From Croceibacterium salegens (GTDB taxonomy: Bacteria; Pseudomonadota; Alphaproteobacteria; Sphingomonadales; Sphingomonadaceae): a stretch of DNA of 54,572 nucleotides. Under the pieces are notes generated by a model that saw nothing but the letters and a program-made list of their open reading frames with translations, ran no database searches and was not told the origin of the DNA. The first letter of the stretch is position 1; the number at the start of each line of letters is the position of its first letter. A program made the translations under genes and the position numbers. Positions 50,090 to 54,572 of the stretch are shown one piece after another. Location: contig NZ_WTYM01000042.1 of NCBI RefSeq assembly GCF_009827435.1, forward strand, positions 1-54,572. Direction: 5' to 3'.

Positions 50090-52516
50090 ATGAGCGAGAA
50101 ATGGCTCGGAGCCGCCGCCTGGAGCAAGAAGGAAGCCCTCGCCGGCGACCGCCTGCCCTACCTGCGCCTGGTCGATGAGAACACCGTGCTCCTGCGCGAC
50201 GGCTCGCTGATGACCGCGCTGCAGGTGCCCGGCCTGCTGTTCGAAACCGAGGACACGATGGCGCTCAACGCCCATGCGGCGACGCGCGAGGTCATGCTGC
50301 GTTCGAACCTCGATGCGCGCTTCGTGCTCTATCACCATGTCATCCGCCGCCGGGTCAGCGTTTCGCTCGAGGCGACGTTCGACGATCCCCTGGCGGCACA
50401 CATCGACCGCCGTTGGCGCGACAAGCTCGGTTCGGGCTCGCTGTTCGTCAACGACCAGTTCGTGACCCTCGTGCGCCGCCCGGCGCGCGGCAAGGCGGGC
50501 CTCGCCGAAAAGGCCGCCCGGATGTGGCGCCGCAAGGGCCGCGTCGAGGTCGAGGCCGATCCGCGCGAACTGCGGTCGCTGCGCGCCGTGGCCCAGGCGC
50601 TTGCCGCCTCGCTCGGCGAGTACGGCGCCCAGCCGCTCGGCGACTACGACGGCCCGAGCGGGTCGACCAACAACGAGTTGCTCGAACTGCTGAGCGCGCT
50701 CTACAACGGCGAGATGCGCCCGGTGCGCCGGCCCGCGGACGATGCCGACATCGGCCAGATGCTCCCCTACCGCCGCGTCAGCTTCGGGCTCGACGCGATG
50801 GAAGTGCGCGGCTCGGGCGGGTCGGACTTCTCCGCCATCCTCAGCCTCAAGGACTATCCCGACGCGACCAGTCCCGGCCTGCTCGACGCACTGCTGCGTC
50901 TGCCCTGCGAGATGGTCGTTTCGGAGAGCTTCGCCCCGCACGACCGCCAGGTCGCCCGCGAGCGCATCGACCTCGCCATCCGGCGCCTGCGTTCGGCCGA
51001 CGAGGAAGCGGTCGCCGAGCGGCACGACATGGCCGCGGCCCGCGATTCGCTCGGCACCGGATCGGTCATCTTCGGCGACCACCACCTGACCGTGCAGGTC
51101 CGCGAACGCAGCCTCGACCGCCTCGACGATGCCGCCGCCGCCTGCGCCGCGGCGCTCGCCGACACCGGCGCCATCGCCGTGCGCGAAGATACCAATCTCG
51201 AACCAGCGTTCTGGGGCCAGTTCCCCGGCAACGAGCAATACCTCGTGCGCCGCGCGATGATCTCCAGCGCCAACATGGCGAGCTTCGGCAGCCTCCACGG
51301 CTTCGCGCTCGGCAAGGCCGAAGGCAACCACTGGGGCGATGCCGTCACGCTGCTCGAAACCACCAGCGCGACGCCGTTCTTCTTCAATTTCCACCACGGC
51401 GACCTCGGCAACTTCTCGATCATCGGCCCGTCGGGCTCGGGCAAGACCGTGGTGATGAACTTCCTCGCCGCGCAGGCGCAGAAGTTCTCACCCCGCACGA
51501 TCCTGTTCGACAAGGACCGCGGCGCCGAGCTGTTCATCCGAGGCATCGGCGGGCGCTACGACCGCATCCAGGCGGGCGAGCCTTCGGGCTTCAACCCGCT
51601 GGCGCTGGCCGACAACGCCACCAACCGCGCCTTCCTGCGCGACTGGTTCGCGGTGCTGCTCAAGGCCGAGGGTCCGGAAGAGTTCGCGACTATCGCCGCC
51701 GCGGTCGATGCTGCCTACGCCAACGATGCCGGCCTGCGCCGCCTTCGCCACTTTCGCGAACTTCTCTCCGGCTCGCGCCGCCCCGAGGCCGGCGACCTCG
51801 CCGACCGCCTGACTCCGTGGATCGAGGGCGGCGAGCACGCCTGGCTGTTCGACAATTCTGTCGACCGCCTTGACCTTTCGGCCCGCGTGCTCGGCTTCGA
51901 CATGACCGCGCTGCTCGAGAACCCGCGCCTGCGCACGCCGGTGATGATGTACCTGTTCCACCGCATCGAGGAGCGGCTCGATGGCGAACCGACCATGATC
52001 CTGGTCGACGAGGGCTGGAAGGCGCTCGACGATGAGGTCTTCGCCGCCCGCATCCGCGACTGGCTCAAGACACTGCGCAAGCGCAACGCGCTGGTCGGCT
52101 TCGCGACGCAGAGCGCCCGCGACGCGCTCGACAGCAAGATCGCCACAGCGCTGGTCGAGCAGACCGCGACGATGATCTTCATGCCCAACGCCAAGGCGCG
52201 GGCCGAGGACTATTGCGACGGTTTCGGCTTGACCGAGCACGAGCTGGCGCTGATCCGCAGCCTGCCGGCGCACAGCCGCGCGTTCCTCGTCCGCCAGCCC
52301 GATGCGTCGGTGGTCGTGCGGCTCGACCTTGCGGGCGCGCCCGAAGTGATGACGATCCTCTCCGGCCGCGAATCCACCGTGCGCAGGCTCGACCTGCTGC
52401 GCGAGGCCGTGGGCAACGAACCCGCCGCCTGGTACCCGGCCCTTACCGGCCGCGCCTGGCCGGGTGGACCGCGGGAAGACGAGGACGAATTCGAATCGAT
52501 GGCGGCGGCCGAATGA
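50090..52516 (+). CDS. virB4: VirB4-like ATPase of the type IV secretion system
   Basis: An 808-residue ATPase. The N-terminal half (VirB4/CagE type) contains LFETEDTMALNAHAAT and VLYHHVIRRRVSVSLEA. The C-terminal AAA domain carries Walker A GPSGSGKTVVMNFL at about 445-458, Walker B TMILVDEGWK at about 634-643 and the following LRKRNALVGFATQSARDAL. The length is typical. It supplies energy for pilus assembly and transport at the cytoplasmic face. The stop overlaps the start of virB6 (ATGA). Confidence 0.95.
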   Translation: MSEKWLGAAAWSKKEALAGDRLPYLRLVDENTVLLRDGSLMTALQVPGLLFETEDTMALNAHAATREVMLRSNLDARFVLYHHVIRRRVSVSLEATFDDPLAAHIDRRWRDKLGSGSLFVNDQFVTLVRRPARGKAGLAEKAARMWRRKGRVEVEADPRELRSLRAVAQALAASLGEYGAQPLGDYDGPSGSTNNELLELLSALYNGEMRPVRRPADDADIGQMLPYRRVSFGLDAMEVRGSGGSDFSAILSLKDYPDATSPGLLDALLRLPCEMVVSESFAPHDRQVARERIDLAIRRLRSADEEAVAERHDMAAARDSLGTGSVIFGDHHLTVQVRERSLDRLDDAAAACAAALADTGAIAVREDTNLEPAFWGQFPGNEQYLVRRAMISSANMASFGSLHGFALGKAEGNHWGDAVTLLETTSATPFFFNFHHGDLGNFSIIGPSGSGKTVVMNFLAAQAQKFSPRTILFDKDRGAELFIRGIGGRYDRIQAGEPSGFNPLALADNATNRAFLRDWFAVLLKAEGPEEFATIAAAVDAAYANDAGLRRLRHFRELLSGSRRPEAGDLADRLTPWIEGGEHAWLFDNSVDRLDLSARVLGFDMTALLENPRLRTPVMMYLFHRIEERLDGEPTMILVDEGWKALDDEVFAARIRDWLKTLRKRNALVGFATQSARDALDSKIATALVEQTATMIFMPNAKARAEDYCDGFGLTEHELALIRSLPAHSRAFLVRQPDASVVVRLDLAGAPEVMTILSGRESTVRRLDLLREAVGNEPAAWYPALTGRAWPGGPREDEDEFESMAAAE

Positions 52517-53679
52517 GCGCCGCGGCCTGCCAGCGAGCGGTAGAGCAGGTCGGCAGTGGAATCGCTGCCAGCCTGCAGGGCGTCGACTGCGCCGCCAGCG
52601 GCATGGCGCAGGCCGCCTTCTCGCGCCTGTTTGGCAGCGGTGGTTCGCTGGTCCCGGCGCTGACCATCCTGCTGACACTCTATGTCGCGCTGTTCGCCTT
52701 CGCCCTCATCACCGGGCGCAGCCGTGTCGGCGTTTCCTCGCTCACGCCGCGGATCGTCACACTCGGCCTCGTGCTGACCTTCGCAACGAGCTGGATCGCC
52801 TACCAGAGCGTGGTCTGGAACCTCGCCACCGGCGCACCGAACCAGATTGCTGCCATCCTCACCGGCACACCCGGCAACGCGACGATGGTCTTCGCGCAGA
52901 AGATCGATGTCGTCTTCGAGGCGCTTATTCAGGCGTCGGGCGGACAGGCAAGTCCTGATTCCGCGTTCTCGCCGCCCGGCCTGCTGTGGCTCGGCGGAAC
53001 GCTCTTCCTACTCGGCACGGTCGGACTGCTGGCGACGACACGCATCGCGCTCGCCATCCTGCTGGCGATCGGCCCGGTCTTCGTGGTCTTCGCGCTGTTT
53101 CCCGGCACTCGCGGGCTGTTCGTGGGCTGGCTCAAGGGCGTGGTCATGCTGGCCATCGCCCCGTTGTTCGCCGTTCTCGGCGGATCGATGATGCTCGAAC
53201 TTTCGGTCCCGGTGCTTTCGGCGCTGGTCGAAGTGCCCGGCCAGATCGACGCCCAGGCGGCCATGGCGTTCTTCATGATCGCCGCGGTCTACATCGCGCT
53301 CATGTTCATGACGCTCAAGGTCGCCGCGACGATGGTCAACGGTTGGAGCGTGTTCGGCCTGGCCAATGGTTCGCGGGAAGAAAAGATCGAAACCGCCGCC
53401 GCCGCCGCGAGCCGCCCGATACCTGCCATTGCCCCACCGGCCGCCGGCGCCGCGGTCGACCAGGCCCGCTACGCAACGGCAGCCCCATCAAGAGAGATCC
53501 GACTGGCTTCGGCTGCGCCGCTTGCAGCCAACAATGCAGGGGGCGCAGTCAACCGCCGCGAGGTCCGCGTGAGCGGCACCTCTGGCCAGCCCTCGGGTGC
53601 AAAATCGATTTCGCGCGCCTCTGGCGTCGGGAGCCGCTTCCGCAGCCCGGCCGTGCGCAAGACGGAGAAAATGAAATGA
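52513..53679 (+). CDS. virB6: VirB6-like polytopic inner-membrane protein
   Basis: The ATG at 52513 overlaps the virB4 stop. The 388-residue product has about six predicted transmembrane segments, including ALTILLTLYVALFAFALITG, IALAILLAIGPVFVVFALFP and WLKGVVMLAIAPLFAVLGGS, the last being the best-conserved VirB6/TrbL part. The C-terminal 100 residues are soluble, rich in Ala, Pro and Ser, and basic. It forms the inner-membrane channel. The start codon of virB9 overlaps its stop, which leaves no room for virB7 or virB8 at their usual place. Confidence 0.9.
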   Translation: MSAAACQRAVEQVGSGIAASLQGVDCAASGMAQAAFSRLFGSGGSLVPALTILLTLYVALFAFALITGRSRVGVSSLTPRIVTLGLVLTFATSWIAYQSVVWNLATGAPNQIAAILTGTPGNATMVFAQKIDVVFEALIQASGGQASPDSAFSPPGLLWLGGTLFLLGTVGLLATTRIALAILLAIGPVFVVFALFPGTRGLFVGWLKGVVMLAIAPLFAVLGGSMMLELSVPVLSALVEVPGQIDAQAAMAFFMIAAVYIALMFMTLKVAATMVNGWSVFGLANGSREEKIETAAAAASRPIPAIAPPAAGAAVDQARYATAAPSREIRLASAAPLAANNAGGAVNRREVRVSGTSGQPSGAKSISRASGVGSRFRSPAVRKTEKMK

Positions 53680-54470
53680 GTCGCATCCTGCTTGGCGCAA
53701 CGCTGCTCGCGATCTGCGTTGCTGCGTCAGCGCGCGCGCAAGACACACGCTTGGCCAACAAACTCTATGATCCTGCGCAGGTGGTGCTGATAGAAGGGAA
53801 AGTAAACATTCAGGCCACGATCAGATTTGACAAGAATGAAACGATTGAAAACGTTGCTATTGGCGATTCTCGCGCGTGGCAAGTGACTCCCAACAAACGA
53901 GCTAATCTGCTATTCGTGAAGCCTATGGCCGAGCGCGCCACCACCAACATGACAGTAATAACCGACAAAAGAACATACTATTTCGACTTAGTTGCAAACC
54001 CAAATGCTAAACCAATATATGCTCTCGATTTCGAGTTTCCGAACAATGCAGTCGACGAATCGAAGCAAGTGGCAGATACGGCGCGTCAACCCAATTCAGT
54101 CGAATTTGCGGCTGCTAACGATCCCTATGCGGTAGTAAATCCCAATACTCTAAATTTCGAATGGCGCGCACAGGGCGACAAAGACGTGCTGCCTGATCGT
54201 GTCTATGACGATGGCGAAGCGACCTTCCTCATCTGGCGAACAGGACAGCCGCTGCCGGCTATTTTGCTGAAAAATGACGAGGGGGCTGAGGGTCCCGTGA
54301 ATTTTGCGGTTCGTGGTGACGTAATCGTCATCGCCGGAGTGCCGAGAGAAATCGTACTGCGATCTGGTAGGCATTCCGCAAAATTATCAAATGAAGAGTC
54401 GGGCAGGCAACTTGTGAGGAGCGGACCTGCTGCATTGGCCCGCATCAATGCTTCGGAGATCAAGCAATGA
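53676..54470 (+). CDS. virB9: VirB9-like outer-membrane-complex protein, AT-rich
   Basis: A 264-residue protein with a signal peptide ending SARAQ, an N-terminal VirB9/CagX domain (YDPAQVVLIEGKVNIQATIRFD, MTVITDKRTYYFDL) and the C-terminal domain (DVLPDRVYDDGEATFLIW, PVNFAVRGDVIVIAGVPREIVLRSGR) that binds VirB7 and VirB10. It builds the outer-membrane core ring. Base use differs from all neighbours: the 60-base blocks from 53941 and 54001 are 38 and 40 percent G+C by hand count, against about 67 percent at 53221 in virB6. The stop overlaps virB10 (ATGA). Confidence 0.92.
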   Translation: MSRILLGATLLAICVAASARAQDTRLANKLYDPAQVVLIEGKVNIQATIRFDKNETIENVAIGDSRAWQVTPNKRANLLFVKPMAERATTNMTVITDKRTYYFDLVANPNAKPIYALDFEFPNNAVDESKQVADTARQPNSVEFAAANDPYAVVNPNTLNFEWRAQGDKDVLPDRVYDDGEATFLIWRTGQPLPAILLKNDEGAEGPVNFAVRGDVIVIAGVPREIVLRSGRHSAKLSNEESGRQLVRSGPAALARINASEIKQ

Positions 54471-54572
54471 AGCTGGCAATGCGACTGGCGGACAAGTCCG
54501 CCCGGACCGCGGAAAACGATCGCGATCCGCGTGACGGCGAAAGCGCCGAGGTCATCGACCTGGCCAGCCGTA
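54467..54572 (+). CDS. virB10: VirB10-like protein, N-terminal fragment cut by window edge
   Basis: The ATG overlaps the virB9 stop. The 35 visible residues (MKLAMRLADKSARTAENDRD, then DGESAEVIDLASR) are the cytoplasmic N-terminus expected before the single membrane anchor of VirB10. The identity rests mainly on its place right after virB9. G+C is high again from the first codons. Confidence 0.65.
   Translation, partial: MKLAMRLADKSARTAENDRDPRDGESAEVIDLASR

Noticed and set aside
50009-51397. A 462-codon minus-strand frame opposite virB4
   Set aside because: Antisense to a highly conserved ATPase coding region; composition is that of a mirror frame.

Overview
The window is high-GC DNA (roughly two thirds G+C by eye) with three TonB-dependent receptors, many exported esterases, GGGAGAG-type ribosome binding sites and tightly overlapping operons. 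This looks like a Sphingomonadales alphaproteobacterium (Novosphingobium/Erythrobacteraceae-like); the assignment is from gene style only. No rRNA, tRNA or CRISPR array was seen.

Layout. (A) 1-8.5 kb: a DUF6152-type pair, a MarR regulator divergent from a TonB-dependent receptor, and a translationally coupled operon of carotenoid/stilbene cleavage oxygenase, two DUF3237 proteins and an NTF2-like lipoprotein. A decayed IS6-family transposase remnant lies at 8.7-9.0 kb. (B) 9.1-23.9 kb: a sugar-ester-like locus with a GH68 levansucrase/invertase, a ROK fructokinase, a tannase/feruloyl-esterase family enzyme, two SGNH hydrolases, two HSL-type alpha/beta hydrolases, a neutral-ceramidase-like enzyme, an MFS transporter, a TonB-dependent receptor and a LacI regulator. 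Five copies of one palindrome, consensus TGCAATCGATTGCA, sit in the promoter regions of these units, so the locus appears to be one LacI regulon. My working reading is use of an acylated or phenolic sucrose ester: uptake by the receptor, deacylation outside the cytoplasm, then sucrose cleavage and fructose phosphorylation. (C) 24-37.6 kb: a tandem double-GntR regulator and a second catabolic block. This is a seven-gene operon (SnoaL-like lipoprotein, MFS, hydrolase, CmcJ/NvfI-type oxidoreductase, YciI-like, LLM flavin monooxygenase, MFS), divergent from a TauD-type dioxygenase and an esterase, followed by a LuxR regulator divergent from a BKACE enzyme and an MFS transporter. The substrate is unknown. 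(D) 37.8-42.8 kb: a SulP transporter divergent from a BigR-like ArsR regulator that precedes cytochrome bd oxidase cydA, cydB and a 42-residue DUF2474 subunit. (E) 42.9-48.7 kb: an orphan response regulator with a degenerate receiver, a large TonB-dependent receptor, a surface-type lipoprotein and a TPR protein. (F) 48.9 kb to the end: a VirB type IV secretion operon (B1, B2, B3, B4, B6, B9, start of B10) running off the right edge, with no virB5, virB7 or virB8 in their usual places and an unusually AT-rich virB9.

Starts were often moved inside the longest open frame where a Shine-Dalgarno sequence and signal peptide or stop-start overlap supported it; these choices are stated per gene.
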